A stretch of DNA of 64,000 bases from Serinibacter arcticus (GCF_003121705.1 NZ_PYHR01000002.1:2480001-2544000), one strand, 5' to 3'. Positions 27,210 to 36,742 are shown, counted from the first letter of the stretch. The notes: generated by a model not told the origin, from the sequence alone. Translations and numbers: made by a program.

Positions 27210-29243
27210 TCAGTCGTCGTTGCCGCCGCCGCCGCCGCCACCGCCGCCGCCGCCGCCACCGGGCGGCGGGGTCGTCGGAGACGCCGTCTCGGTCGGCTCC
27301 GTGGCGATCCAGACGGTGATGCTCGAGCCGCGCTCGACCGTGCCCTTCGGGTCCCACTCGACGACGATGCCGGCGTCGACGTCACCGCTCGGCTGCATCA
27401 TGAACGTCGGCGTCAGACCCGCCTCGGTGAGCGCCGTCTCCGCCTCGGCCTGGGTCAGACCCTCGAGGTCGGGGACCTCCGCCGTCGTCGGCTCGGCCGC
27501 GATCTGGACCGTGATGCGCGGCGCGAGGCGGTCCACCTCACCCTTCGGGTTCCAGTCGATGACCAGGCCGGGCTCGACGTCCGTCGACTCCGTGGGCACG
27601 AACTCGTAGGAGTTCAGCCCCGCCTCGACGAGGCGCTGCTCGGCGTCCACCTGCGAGAGGCCGGTGAGGTCGGGGACGTCGGCGAAGCCGGACGCCGTGA
27701 CGAGCGTGAACTCGGCGTCGGGCGCCGCGTCGCTCCCGACCCCGGGCGTCACCTCGAAGATCTGGCCCTGGCTGTACTCCGCGGTGTTGCCCTCGCGGAC
27801 CGTGAAGTTGCTGTCGAAGCCCGCCTGCCTGATCGCGTTCCGCGCCTGCTCCTCGGTCATGCCGATGACGTCAGGCACCTGCAGCGCGTCGGGTCCGCTC
27901 GAGATCGTCACGGTGACGGTCTGCCCCGGGGCGATCGACTGGCCGGCGGTCGGGTTGCTGCTGATCGCGAGACCGGCCTCGACGTCGACGCTCGCCGCCG
28001 TCGTGGACGCGAAGACGAGCTGCTCGGCCTCGATCAGGCGCTGGGCCTCGGCCTCGGTCTCGCCGACGACGTCGGGGACCTCGACGTTGACCGGGGTGGT
28101 CTCGCTCGGCGTCGGTTCCGGCTCGTTGCGGTTGTTGGTCACCGCGAACACGACGATCGCGCCGACGAGCAGGACGGCGAGGATCGAGAGCACCCAGATC
28201 CAGGCGCGCCCCTTCCTCTCCTCCTCGTCCTCCGGCGGCACGGGCGGGAGGTTGGTCGAGGTCGGTGCGGTCGGCGGTCCGCTCAGCACCTGGGTGGCGG
28301 CGTTGCGCGCGGCGGCCGACCCGGTCGCCGCGGCGGCCGCGTTGGCGGCGGCGATGACGCCGACGGCGGGCGCCCCGACGATCCCGCCGCGCTGGGCGGC
28401 CTCGAGGTCGGCGCGGAACTCCTCGGCGCTCTGGTAGCGGACGTTGCGGTCCTTCGCCAGCGCCTTGAGCGTGATGCGGTCGAGCTCGTTGGGCACGTCG
28501 GGCGCGAGCGAGCTCGGCGTCGGCGGCTCCTCCCGCACGTGCTGGTAGGCGACGGCGACGGGCGAGTCGCCCACGAACGGCGGCCGCCCGGTGAGCAGCT
28601 CGAACAGGAGCGCGCCCGTGGAGTAGACGTCGGAGCGCGCGTCGACGACCTCGCCGCGCGCCTGCTCCGGGGACAGGTACTGCGCGGTGCCGACCACGGC
28701 CTGCGTCTGCGTCATGGTGGCGGCCGAGTCGGCCATCGCCCGCGCGATGCCGAAGTCCATGACCTTGACGTCGCCCGCCGTCGTGATCATCACGTTGGCC
28801 GGCTTGATGTCGCGGTGCACGATGCCCGCGTGGTGGGAGTACTCCAGCGCCGAGAGCACGCCGGAGGTGATCTCCACGGCCTCGTCGATCGGGAGGGCGG
28901 CGCCGTCGCGGATCAGCTCGCGGACCGTGTGGCCCTCGACGTACTCCATGACGATGAACGGCAGGTGGTGCGGGACGCCGTCGCCACCGGTGTGCGTGTC
29001 CTCGCCCGTGTCGTAGACCGACACGATCGCGGGGTGGTTGAGCGCGGCCGCGGACTGCGCCTCGCGGCGGAAGCGGGCCTGGAACGTGGAGTCCTGCGCC
29101 AGGTCGGAGCGGAGGAGCTTGATGGCGACGCGACGGGAGAGCCGGTTGTCACGACCGATGTGCACCTCGGCCATGCCTCCGCGACCGATGAGCTCACCGA
29201 CCTCGTACCGCCCGGCCAGAACCCGGGGAACCTGATCTACCAC
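27210..29243 (-). CDS. pknB: Serine/threonine protein kinase PknB with four PASTA domains
   Basis: A 677-residue receptor kinase sensing peptidoglycan fragments. Kinase domain ~10-280: Gly loop GRGGMAEV, Lys42, HRD at 143-145, DFG at 163-165, activation-loop TMTQTQAVVGTAQY with Thr178/Thr180 matching the autophosphorylated pair of M. tuberculosis PknB. An Ala-rich linker precedes the transmembrane helix (WIWVLSILAVLLVGAIVVFAV, ~348-368). Four PASTA repeats follow (from ~385, each ~66 residues). Unusually, the C-terminus ends in Pro3, a run of 13 glycines and Asn-Asp-Asp. Start GTG 29243 overlaps pknA by 7 bp. Confidence 0.97.
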   Translation of the reverse strand: MVDQVPRVLAGRYEVGELIGRGGMAEVHIGRDNRLSRRVAIKLLRSDLAQDSTFQARFRREAQSAAALNHPAIVSVYDTGEDTHTGGDGVPHHLPFIVMEYVEGHTVRELIRDGAALPIDEAVEITSGVLSALEYSHHAGIVHRDIKPANVMITTAGDVKVMDFGIARAMADSAATMTQTQAVVGTAQYLSPEQARGEVVDARSDVYSTGALLFELLTGRPPFVGDSPVAVAYQHVREEPPTPSSLAPDVPNELDRITLKALAKDRNVRYQSAEEFRADLEAAQRGGIVGAPAVGVIAAANAAAAATGSAAARNAATQVLSGPPTAPTSTNLPPVPPEDEEERKGRAWIWVLSILAVLLVGAIVVFAVTNNRNEPEPTPSETTPVNVEVPDVVGETEAEAQRLIEAEQLVFASTTAASVDVEAGLAISSNPTAGQSIAPGQTVTVTISSGPDALQVPDVIGMTEEQARNAIRQAGFDSNFTVREGNTAEYSQGQIFEVTPGVGSDAAPDAEFTLVTASGFADVPDLTGLSQVDAEQRLVEAGLNSYEFVPTESTDVEPGLVIDWNPKGEVDRLAPRITVQIAAEPTTAEVPDLEGLTQAEAETALTEAGLTPTFMMQPSGDVDAGIVVEWDPKGTVERGSSITVWIATEPTETASPTTPPPGGGGGGGGGGGGGNDD

Positions 29244-30481
29244 TGGAGAACCTCTCGACTCTTGAACGGGGCGAGTTCGCCCTGCTCGTACGCCACCCGC
29301 GCCGCGGGAGCTGTGACCGGACCGCTGGGGTCCGCGTGTTCGACGGCTGCGGCGGCGTGTGCTGCCGGTGAGCCCAGGTTAGCGACCGTGAGGATCGCGA
29401 GCGTGATCAGAGCCGCGAGGACCACGATCCCGACGGCGGCGATCACCTCCCGCGCCCGGCTCGGCCGACGTGCTCGGTTGCGTCGGGCACCCGGCTGGTG
29501 CGTGCCCGGGGGCCGCTCGCCGGGCGGCGTCGTGGAGCGCGGGCCGTCGGTGCGGCCCCGACGGGAGGTCGACGGCGAACCCTCGCCCGCCGTCGTCGTC
29601 CGCCCCTTGCGGGGGCTGCGCCACGCGCCGATCGCCCGCCGCGGGTCCCACGCCCCTGACTCGAGCTCGGCGAGCAGCGACCGGGCGCGCTCGGCCACGA
29701 CGGCGGCCGAGGCGGGCCGGCGCTCGGGGTCCTTCTCGAGCATCGAGGTGACGAGCTCGCGCAGCGGCTCGTCGACGGTGCCCGGCAGCGGCGGCAGCTT
29801 CTCGGTGACGTGCGCGAACGCGATGTCGACCTGGGTCGCGCCGGTGAAGGGACGCCGGCCGGCCAACGCCTCGTAGGCGATGATCCCGAGCGCGTAGACG
29901 TCGCCGGCGCCGGTCGCGGGCTTGCCCATCGCCTGCTCGGGCGGCAGGTACTGCGCCGTCCCCATGACCATCCCGGCGTCGGTCATCGGCGCCTGGTTCT
30001 CGCCGATGGAGATGCCGAAGTCGGTCAGCTTGACCTTGCCGTCGGCCGTGAGGAGCAGGTTGCCGGGCTTGATGTCGCGGTGCACGACGCCCTGCGCGTG
30101 CGCGGCCGCCAGGGCGTCGGCCGTCTGCGCCAGGACGTCGAGGATCGTGCGCGGGGTGAGCGTGCGCTCGCGCCGCAGGACGGTCGCGAGCGTCTCGCCC
30201 TCGACGAGCTCCATCACGAGGTAGCCGAGCCCGCCGATCACGCCCGAGTCGTACGTGCGCGCGATGCCCGGGTGCTCCAGCCGCAGCGAGTTGCGGGCCT
30301 CGGCGGCGATCCGGTCGAGGAAGAGCTGCTCACCGGCGAACTCCGGCCGCATCACCTTGGCCGCGAATCGCTGTCCGCTGCCGATCTCGACGGCGGACCA
30401 CACCTCTCCCATGCCACCGATGGCGATGCGTTCGGTGAGCTCGTACCGGCCGTCGAGCACGACTCCTGCGCGCGGCGTCAT
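29237..30481 (-). CDS. pknA: Serine/threonine protein kinase PknA
   Basis: A 414-residue kinase regulating cell shape, division and wall synthesis. Gly loop AIGGMGEVW, Lys42, HRD at 134-136 and DFG at 154-156 are intact; activation loop MTDAGMVMGTAQYLPPEQ. A Ser/Arg/Pro-rich cytoplasmic linker precedes one transmembrane helix near the C-terminus (AAVGIVVLAALITLAILTVANL), leaving a short outside tail. ATG 30481 overlaps the pbpA stop (ATGA), and is supported by the conserved RYELTERIAIGGMG start of the kinase fold. Operon order pbpA-pknA-pknB is conserved. Confidence 0.96.
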   Translation of the reverse strand: MTPRAGVVLDGRYELTERIAIGGMGEVWSAVEIGSGQRFAAKVMRPEFAGEQLFLDRIAAEARNSLRLEHPGIARTYDSGVIGGLGYLVMELVEGETLATVLRRERTLTPRTILDVLAQTADALAAAHAQGVVHRDIKPGNLLLTADGKVKLTDFGISIGENQAPMTDAGMVMGTAQYLPPEQAMGKPATGAGDVYALGIIAYEALAGRRPFTGATQVDIAFAHVTEKLPPLPGTVDEPLRELVTSMLEKDPERRPASAAVVAERARSLLAELESGAWDPRRAIGAWRSPRKGRTTTAGEGSPSTSRRGRTDGPRSTTPPGERPPGTHQPGARRNRARRPSRAREVIAAVGIVVLAALITLAILTVANLGSPAAHAAAAVEHADPSGPVTAPAARVAYEQGELAPFKSREVLQW

Positions 30482-31947
30482 CGGAGCACCGCCTCGATGA
30501 CGGCCTTCGCGATCGGCGCGGCGAGCTGCCCGCCCGAGAACTCGGCGTTGTTCGGGTCCGCGCCGTTGACCAGCACGACGGCGACGGCCACCTGCGGGTC
30601 CTCGGCCGGCGCGAACGAGGTGAACCACGCGTGCGGGTAGTCGCGGACCGTGCCCTCGTCGAACCCGGACTCGGCCGTGCCGGTCTTGCCCGCGACGTCG
30701 ACGCCGTCGATCCGTGCGCGCGAGCCGGTGCCGTTCGCGACGACGTTGACCATCATCTCCGTCATCGTCCGGGCGACCTCGGGGGTCACGGGCTCGGAGA
30801 ACAGGTCGGGGCTGGTCTCGGCGACGACGGACAGGTCCGCCGCCCGCTCGGTGGCCACGAGGTAGGGGGTCATCAGCTCGCCGTCGTTCGCGATCCCGGC
30901 CGCGACCATCGCCATCTGCATGGGGGTGGTGCGCACGTCGAGCTGGCCGATCGCCGTCTGGCCCAGCGCGGCCTCGCTCTCGATCTCACCGAGGCGGCTC
31001 GGTGTCACCGTGAGCGGCACCGACAGCTCGGCGCCCCAGCCGAAGGCCTCGGCCTGGTCGCGGATCGCCTGCTCGCCGAGCGTGATCGCCAGCTGCGAGA
31101 ACGGGGTGTTGCAGGACTTCTGCAGGGCCAGCATGAGGGTGGCGGTCTCGCCGTCGTCGCAGCGCGCACCGCCCGGGTTGGAGATCGTCGCGTTCGAGCC
31201 GGGCAGCTCCAGGACGTCGAGGGCCGGGACGCGCGTCTCGGCGTCGTAGTCCCCGGTCGACAGCGCGGCGGCGAGGTCGATGAGCTTGAAGGTCGAGCCG
31301 GGGGCGTAGGTGTCGCCGGCGATCGCGCGGTTGACCAGGGGCCGGCCCGGGTCGTTGATCAGGGTCTGCCACGCCTCGTTGACCGCGGCCGTGTCGTGGC
31401 CCGCGAGCAGGTTCGGGTCGAAGCTCGGTGTGGAGACGAGCGCGAGGATGGCGCCGGTGCTCGGATCGAGCGCGACGACGGCGCCCTCGCGGCCGTCGAG
31501 GGCGTCCCACGCCGCCTGCTGCGCCTCGGGGTCGAGCGTCAGCTCCACGCTGCCGCCCTGGGGCTGACGGCCGGTGACGAGGGCGCCGAGCCGCTGCCGC
31601 CACAGCGACGGCGCCGTGCCGTTGAGGACCGTGTTCGCCGCCGTCTCGATCTGGGTCTGGCCGAAGACGATCGAGCTGTAGCCGGTGACCGGGGCGTAGA
31701 GCGGGCCGTTGGCGTACGTGCGCTGGAACGCGTACGGGGTGTCGACGGGCACGGACGTGGCGATCGGCGTACCGGCCACGACGATCGGACCGCGCTCGCG
31801 GCCCTGCTCGCGGTAGGTGGCGCGACGGTTGCGGTCGTCGGCGTTGAGGTCGCCTGCCTGGAAGACCTGGATCGACGTCAGCGCGACCATGAGGGTGACG
31901 AACATCGCCATCACGACGAGGCTGATGCGGCGCAGGGGCGTGTTCAC
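30478..31947 (-). CDS. pbpA: Penicillin-binding protein A (class B transpeptidase)
   Basis: A 489-residue peptidoglycan transpeptidase required for septation in actinobacteria. A single N-terminal anchor (ISLVVMAMFVTLMVALTSIQVF) precedes a dimerisation domain and the catalytic domain with motifs Ser218-x-x-Lys221 (GSTFK), Ser278-Cys-Asn (KSCN) and Lys421-Thr-Gly (KTGT). GTG 31947 overlaps the preceding rodA stop as GTGA. It pairs with the adjacent SEDS polymerase. In mycobacteria the homologue is phosphorylated by PknB. Confidence 0.96.
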   Translation of the reverse strand: MNTPLRRISLVVMAMFVTLMVALTSIQVFQAGDLNADDRNRRATYREQGRERGPIVVAGTPIATSVPVDTPYAFQRTYANGPLYAPVTGYSSIVFGQTQIETAANTVLNGTAPSLWRQRLGALVTGRQPQGGSVELTLDPEAQQAAWDALDGREGAVVALDPSTGAILALVSTPSFDPNLLAGHDTAAVNEAWQTLINDPGRPLVNRAIAGDTYAPGSTFKLIDLAAALSTGDYDAETRVPALDVLELPGSNATISNPGGARCDDGETATLMLALQKSCNTPFSQLAITLGEQAIRDQAEAFGWGAELSVPLTVTPSRLGEIESEAALGQTAIGQLDVRTTPMQMAMVAAGIANDGELMTPYLVATERAADLSVVAETSPDLFSEPVTPEVARTMTEMMVNVVANGTGSRARIDGVDVAGKTGTAESGFDEGTVRDYPHAWFTSFAPAEDPQVAVAVVLVNGADPNNAEFSGGQLAAPIAKAVIEAVLR

Positions 31948-33494
31948 GCGGGACCCACCCCCGGCGGGGGGTCGAGACGGCCGGTGGCGTCGTCGTCGTA
32001 CGTCTGGCCGTCGTCGCGCTCGGAGGAGGCCGGCGCGGCCGGCTCCTCGCGGTCGGCGATCGAGGCCCGGACGGGGCCGGCGGACCCTCCGGCCGCGGCG
32101 ACCGCGGGCGCGCGCGGGGCGGAGACGACGGCGATCGGGGTCGCCTCGACGTTGGCGCCGGGGCGACGGGCGCCGTCGGACAGCCGCAGCAGCAGCGCCA
32201 GGATGATCCAGTTCGCGAGCAGCGAGGAGCCACCGGCCGCAAGAAACGGCATCGTCAGGCCGGACAGCGGGATGACGCGCGTCGCGCCGCCGACGACGAT
32301 GAAGCACTGCAGCGCCATCGTGAAGGACAGGCCGCAGGCGAGCAGCTTGCCGAAACCGTCGCGGATGCCGATCGCGGTGCGCAGCCCGCGCTGCACGAGC
32401 AGCACGTACATGAGGAGGACGGCGACGATGCCGGTCAGCCCGAGCTCTTCCGCCAGCGACGGCATGATCATGTCGGCGTTGGCCGAGTAGGTGAGCTGCG
32501 GGTAGCCCTCGCCCCAGCCGGTGCCGAACAGGCCGCCGTTGGCCATGCCGAACAGGCCCGAGACGATCTGACCCGAACCGCCGGGGTTGCGGTTGTAGAT
32601 CTCGGGGTCGAGCGCGTGCAGCCAGACGTCGAACCGCGCCTGGACGTAGCCGACGTTCGCGGCGACCAGGGCGACACCGCCGAGGGTCAGCAGCAGGCCG
32701 ATGATCACCCAGGACAGCCGCTCGGTGGCCACGTAGAGCATCGCGATGAACAGGCCGAACAGCAGGATCGAGGTGCCGAGCTCGCGCTGGGAGAGCAGCA
32801 CGCCGACGCTCACGGCCCACGCCAGGATGATCGGGCCGAGGTCGCGCAGGCGCGGCAGCGCGACGCCGAGGACCTTCCTACCGGCGAGCGTGAGGGTGTC
32901 GCGGTGCGTCACGAGGTAGCCGGCGAAGAACACGGCGAAGCAGAGCTTGGCGAGCTCGGCCGGCTGCAGCGTCAGCGGTCCGACACGCACCCACAGCTGT
33001 GAGCCGTTGATGGTCATGCCGATCCCGGGCAGCATCGGCAGCAGGAGAAGCACGAGTCCGGCCACGAGGGCGGTCCAGGTGTAGCGGCGCAGCGTGCGGT
33101 GGTCGCGGAGCGCGACGAGCACCGTCAGCGCGGCCGCGGCGCCGACGGCGACCCACATCATCTGTCGCGACGGGTCGACGTCCCACGAGACGTCGCGCCC
33201 CTCGAGCGCGATGTGGACGCGCGCGATCATCGCCAGGCCGATGCCGTTGAGCGCGACCACGAGCGGGAGCATCACCTGGTCCGCGTACGGCGCGCGCCAC
33301 CGGAGCACGAGGTGCACCGCCAGGGCGACGCCGCCGAGCAGGCCGGCGAACGCGAGGAGGTCCTCGGGCACGGCGCCGCGGGTCGCGAGCCCCACCTGCA
33401 GGTACGCGTACACCCCGATCCCGACGGCGGGGACCAGGAGGGCGAGCTCTCGCCAGCGGCTGCGGGACGGGGTGAGCGCCTCGATCGTGACCAT
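31944..33494 (-). CDS. rodA: SEDS-family peptidoglycan glycosyltransferase (RodA/FtsW)
   Basis: A 516-residue polytopic membrane enzyme of the shape, elongation, division and sporulation family that polymerises lipid II. About ten or more hydrophobic helices are visible; conserved loops include GSQLWVRVGPLTLQPAELAKL and GWGEGYPQLTYSANADMIMPSLAEELG, which is near the catalytic Asp region of the family. The C-terminal ~75 residues are a cytoplasmic Asp/Pro-rich tail. ATG 33494 shares one base with the pstP stop. The partner transpeptidase is the next gene, pbpA. Confidence 0.95.
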   Translation of the reverse strand: MVTIEALTPSRSRWRELALLVPAVGIGVYAYLQVGLATRGAVPEDLLAFAGLLGGVALAVHLVLRWRAPYADQVMLPLVVALNGIGLAMIARVHIALEGRDVSWDVDPSRQMMWVAVGAAAALTVLVALRDHRTLRRYTWTALVAGLVLLLLPMLPGIGMTINGSQLWVRVGPLTLQPAELAKLCFAVFFAGYLVTHRDTLTLAGRKVLGVALPRLRDLGPIILAWAVSVGVLLSQRELGTSILLFGLFIAMLYVATERLSWVIIGLLLTLGGVALVAANVGYVQARFDVWLHALDPEIYNRNPGGSGQIVSGLFGMANGGLFGTGWGEGYPQLTYSANADMIMPSLAEELGLTGIVAVLLMYVLLVQRGLRTAIGIRDGFGKLLACGLSFTMALQCFIVVGGATRVIPLSGLTMPFLAAGGSSLLANWIILALLLRLSDGARRPGANVEATPIAVVSAPRAPAVAAAGGSAGPVRASIADREEPAAPASSERDDGQTYDDDATGRLDPPPGVGPA

Positions 33495-34849
33495 CAGGGG
33501 GTCGCCGTCGTCCCGGTGGCCGGCGGGGTGGTCGACGGCGTCGTCGAGGTGGATGCCGGGTCGGTGGGCGACGTGGTGGGGGTGGCCGGGTCGGTCGGGT
33601 CGGTGGCGTCGGTCTCGTCGTCGGACGCGGCCGTGCTCTGGGCGCGCAGGCTCGTCACGAGCTCCTCGGCGTCCTGGAGCGACCCGCTCTCGGGCGTGAT
33701 GTTCTGCGCCAGCCGGTCCTGGGCGAACGGGGGCAGGTCGTCCACGCGCAGGTCGGTCGTCTCCACGGCGGTGCTGAGGTGGAGCGGTCCGAGGTTCTGC
33801 GGGATGCCGCGGTAGATCGCCACGAACTCGCCGGAGGCGGCGACGTAGTGCTGGGTCTGGGTCCACCGGTAGCCCGAGACGCCGGCCGCGACGAGCGCGA
33901 GCAGCAGCGCGAGCACCGTGATGATCGCGCCCGTGCGGCGCTTCTTCCGCTTCGGGGCGGCAGCGTCGTCGCCGTCCTCCGCCTCGCCGTCACCGGCGGC
34001 CGAGGTGAGGGCCGCCGCGCGAGCCGCGGCCCCGGACCCGCCGCGCGTCGGCTTCTTCCAGTGGGCCGCGGCCGAGCCGACGACCTGCGGGGTCGTGTCG
34101 GGGGCGGCGCCGTCGGGCAGCGTGTCGAGCTCGACGACGTCGGCGATGACCGCCGTGATGTTGTCGGGACCCCCGGCGCGCAGGGCGAGGTCGACGAGCC
34201 GGTCGGCGCACTCGCCGGCGTCGGTGACGCTCGTGAGCGTCTCGACGATGGTGTCGTGGCTGACGAAGGAGGAGACGCCGTCGGAGCACAGCAGGAACCG
34301 CTCGCCGGCGTGCAGCTCGCGGACGGACTCGTCCAGGTCGACGCCGAGATCGTGGTCGCCGAGCACGCGCAGGATCACGGAGCGGTGCGGGTGGTTCTCC
34401 GCCTCCTCCGGGTCGAGCTGGCCCTGGTCGACGAGGTGCTGGACGTAGGTGTGGTCCGTCGTGAGGCGGCTGACCTGGCCGTCGCGCACCAGGTAGGCGC
34501 GCGAGTCGCCGATGTGGATCATCGCGAGCTTGCGGCCCGAGCGCAGGGCGGCGATGAGCGTCGTGCCCAGGCCGGCGAGGTCGGGGTTGTCCAGCGCGCG
34601 CGTGCGGAGCTCGGTGTGCGCCTCGACGACGGCGTCGCGCAGCAGGGTGAGCATGTCGCCCGCGTGGGACTCGCCGTCGAGCGGCGCGAGGTGCGCGATC
34701 GCGATCGAGGAGGCGATGTCGCCGCCGGCGGGGCCGCCCATGCCGTCGGCGAGGACGAGCAGGTGGGGCCCGGCGTAGCCCGAGTCCTGGTTGCTGCTGC
34801 GGATGAGGCCGACGTCGGAGCGCGCGGCGTAGCGGAAGGCGAGGGTCAC
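33494..34849 (-). CDS. pstP: PP2C-family Ser/Thr phosphatase PstP
   Basis: A 451-residue phosphatase that reverses PknA/PknB phosphorylation. The PP2C catalytic domain spans ~1-240 with metal-binding motifs SNQDSGY, LADGMGG, HIGDSRAYLV, CSDGVSSF and GGPDNITAVIADV. A basic linker (KRKKRRT) precedes a transmembrane helix (IITVLALLLALVAAGVSGY), an extracytoplasmic segment and a Thr/Pro/Ser-rich tail. Start GTG 34849. Operon order fhaA-fhaB-pstP-rodA-pbpA-pknA-pknB matches M. tuberculosis. Confidence 0.96.
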   Translation of the reverse strand: MTLAFRYAARSDVGLIRSSNQDSGYAGPHLLVLADGMGGPAGGDIASSIAIAHLAPLDGESHAGDMLTLLRDAVVEAHTELRTRALDNPDLAGLGTTLIAALRSGRKLAMIHIGDSRAYLVRDGQVSRLTTDHTYVQHLVDQGQLDPEEAENHPHRSVILRVLGDHDLGVDLDESVRELHAGERFLLCSDGVSSFVSHDTIVETLTSVTDAGECADRLVDLALRAGGPDNITAVIADVVELDTLPDGAAPDTTPQVVGSAAAHWKKPTRGGSGAAARAAALTSAAGDGEAEDGDDAAAPKRKKRRTGAIITVLALLLALVAAGVSGYRWTQTQHYVAASGEFVAIYRGIPQNLGPLHLSTAVETTDLRVDDLPPFAQDRLAQNITPESGSLQDAEELVTSLRAQSTAASDDETDATDPTDPATPTTSPTDPASTSTTPSTTPPATGTTATP

Positions 34850-34853
34850 GGGT

Positions 34854-35354
34854 CTACCTCCGCAGCTCGATGACGGTCTGGCCGATCTTCAGCTGGCGCC
34901 CCGGGTCCATCGGCTCGGGCTCACCGACGCGGTGGCCGTCGAGCGAGGAGCCGTTGGTGGAGCCGAGGTCCTCGACGAACCAGCGACCGTCGTGCGGGAA
35001 GATCCGCGCGTGCCGCCCGGAGGCGTAGTCGTCGTCGAGCACCAGGGTGCAGGACGGCGCGCGGCCGATGAGGACGGCGGAGGAGTGCAGGTTGAGCGTG
35101 GTCCCCGACAGCGGGCCGGCCAGCACGACGAGCGTGACGGGGGCCGAGCGGTGCTGGGCCGGGGAGTCCTCGGGGTCGTCCGGGGAGAGGTCGGAGCGCT
35201 TGCCGCCGAGGCGACGACGCGCGGTCGGGGTGCTGCGGGCGCCGACGCGGGTGCCGTAGATGTCGCGGCGCAGCGTGCGCAGGCACCACAGGACCATCAG
35301 CCAGAGCAGGACCAGGAAGGACAGCCGCAGGACCGTGAGGACGAGTTCGCTCAC
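34854..35354 (-). CDS. fhaB: FHA domain protein FhaB (FipA)
   Basis: A 166-residue phosphothreonine reader anchored by an N-terminal helix (LSFLVLLWLMVLWCLRTLRRDIYGTR). The C-terminal FHA domain (~75-166) has the phosphopeptide-binding residues in LIGRAPSC, YASGRHARI and GSTNGSSLDG. In mycobacteria the homologue helps hold FtsZ and FtsQ together at the septum under oxidative stress. GTG 35354 overlaps the fhaA stop as GTGA. Confidence 0.94.
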   Translation of the reverse strand: MSELVLTVLRLSFLVLLWLMVLWCLRTLRRDIYGTRVGARSTPTARRRLGGKRSDLSPDDPEDSPAQHRSAPVTLVVLAGPLSGTTLNLHSSAVLIGRAPSCTLVLDDDYASGRHARIFPHDGRWFVEDLGSTNGSSLDGHRVGEPEPMDPGRQLKIGQTVIELRR

Positions 35355-36139
35355 GCGTCGGCGCCCTCACCCGAGTAGTACAGGAGCCGCGTGCGGCCCA
35401 TCGTGATGGTGTTGCCGTCCACGAGCGTGGCGGCGGTGATGCGGTTGCCCTCGACGAACGTGCCGTTCGTGGAGCCGAGGTCGGTGACGACGACGCCGCG
35501 GGGCGTGCGTCGGATCTCGAGGTGGCGGCGCGAGACGCCCGTGTCGTCGACGACGATGTCCGACTCCGTGCCGCGGCCCAGGACCGTGCTCTCGCTGGTG
35601 AGGAGGTAGCGCTTGCCGTCGATGTCGATGAGCGGGTGACGCGGCGGCTCGGGGACGGCGCCGGTCCAGGCGTGCGCGGCGGCCGGCTGGTTCGAGGCGG
35701 CGCCGGGCGTGCCGGGCGTGCCGGAGGCGGAGGGCGTGCCGGGCGCGGCGTCCGAGGTGCCGGCGGCGCGGACGGTGGAGGAGTGGACGCGGAACCGGCC
35801 GGTCTCCAGGTCGGGCTTGGCGGTGAACGTGACGGCGAGCGGGCCGACCAGGGAGAAGCCCTGCTCGCGGGCGTACTCGGCGGCCGAGGCGATGACCTCG
35901 TCGGCCAGGGCGTCCTCGCCCCACTCGACGATGCGCTCGTGGTCGCTCTCGCCGAGCTCGACGTCGAACGCGTTCGGCACGACGGTGCGGCCGCGCGAGA
36001 ACGAGGCGGCGCGGTCGTCCATGTCCTTGCGGATGGCGCTCGCGATCTCGACGGGCTTGACCTCGGAGCGGAACGCCTTGGCGAAGGCAGAGCTCACCAC
36101 GCGTTCGACGCCCTTCTCGAACCTGTCGAGAACGCCCAT
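35351..36139 (-). CDS. fhaA: FHA domain protein FhaA (DUF3662-FHA)
   Basis: A 262-residue cytoplasmic protein, first gene of the seven-gene operon. Residues 1-115 form the DUF3662 domain (MGVLDRFEKGVERVVSSAFAKAF...PNAFDVELG), then a Gly/Thr/Pro-rich linker with GTPSASGTPGTPGA, then a C-terminal FHA domain (~165-262) with VLGRGTESD, GVSRRHLEI and GSTNGTFVEGNRI. In mycobacteria it binds phosphorylated PknB and the MviN/MurJ flippase and tunes peptidoglycan synthesis. Confidence 0.95.
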   Translation of the reverse strand: MGVLDRFEKGVERVVSSAFAKAFRSEVKPVEIASAIRKDMDDRAASFSRGRTVVPNAFDVELGESDHERIVEWGEDALADEVIASAAEYAREQGFSLVGPLAVTFTAKPDLETGRFRVHSSTVRAAGTSDAAPGTPSASGTPGTPGAASNQPAAAHAWTGAVPEPPRHPLIDIDGKRYLLTSESTVLGRGTESDIVVDDTGVSRRHLEIRRTPRGVVVTDLGSTNGTFVEGNRITAATLVDGNTITMGRTRLLYYSGEGADA

Positions 36140-36742
36140 CGTGCACCTCCGGCGTTGCTTGGTCCCGGCTCCGGATGAGTCGAGGCGTGGTCGTGCGGGT
36201 CACTGCGGCTCGCGCCCGGTCGAGCTGGGTCGGGCTGAGGGTCGAGCTGGGTCGGGCGGGCGGGAGTCCGGAGCCTGGCGAGCTTGCGCTGCACGGCACG
36301 GATCCGCCGTCGTTCATCGTAACGGGGGCGGTGGGTTCGAGGGCGGCAACCCGGGGGCGGGGTGGGGGAACTCCCGTGGGGAGGGTGTGAAGGCGCGGGC
36401 CGTGCCGGGCCGCGCCGCGGGCGGCGGACGGTCGCCGTCGGACGGAACCGGTCGAGCGGCACTGGGAACCGCTGCAGCGGCACCCGGAACCGCTGCAGCG
36501 GAGATCGGGGTCCGGAAGCGGAGGTCGGCCGGCGTCGTCGCAGGTCAGGGGCCCGACCGGTGCGCGACGGCGGAGGGTTGCCGCTGGTGCGGTTCGGGGT
36601 GCCGCTGGAGTGGCGGCACGGGGGGCCGCGGCCGGCGGTGTCGTCCGCACCACGGGCGTGTTCGAGACGCCGATCGGAGGGTGGTAGTCTCGTCTGCGCT
36701 GATCCCGTGGGAAACCGCTGGTGGACGACGGGCAGGCACCAC
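36140..36742. promoter_or_regulatory. 600-bp gap upstream of fhaA operon
   Basis: A long gene-free interval between the leftward fhaA operon and the rightward tRNA-Leu. It should hold the operon promoter, though no clear -35/-10 pair stands out. A 21-bp tandem repeat occupies 36444-36506 (listed separately). Short frames here show no domain. Confidence 0.55.
36444..36506. repeat. Three tandem 21-bp repeats upstream of fhaA
   Basis: Units start at 36444, 36465 and 36486. Copies 2 and 3 share the 16-mer GGAACCGCTGCAGCGG; copy 1 is degenerate (GGAACCGGTCGAGCGG). The 21-bp period is two helical turns and each core contains the palindrome CGCTGCAGCG, so an iteron-like protein-binding array is possible. 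Confidence 0.65.

Noticed and set aside
27108-29876. A 922-codon + strand frame over pknB/pknA
   Set aside because: Antisense to the kinase genes; repetitive Arg/Gly/Asp content, no domain.
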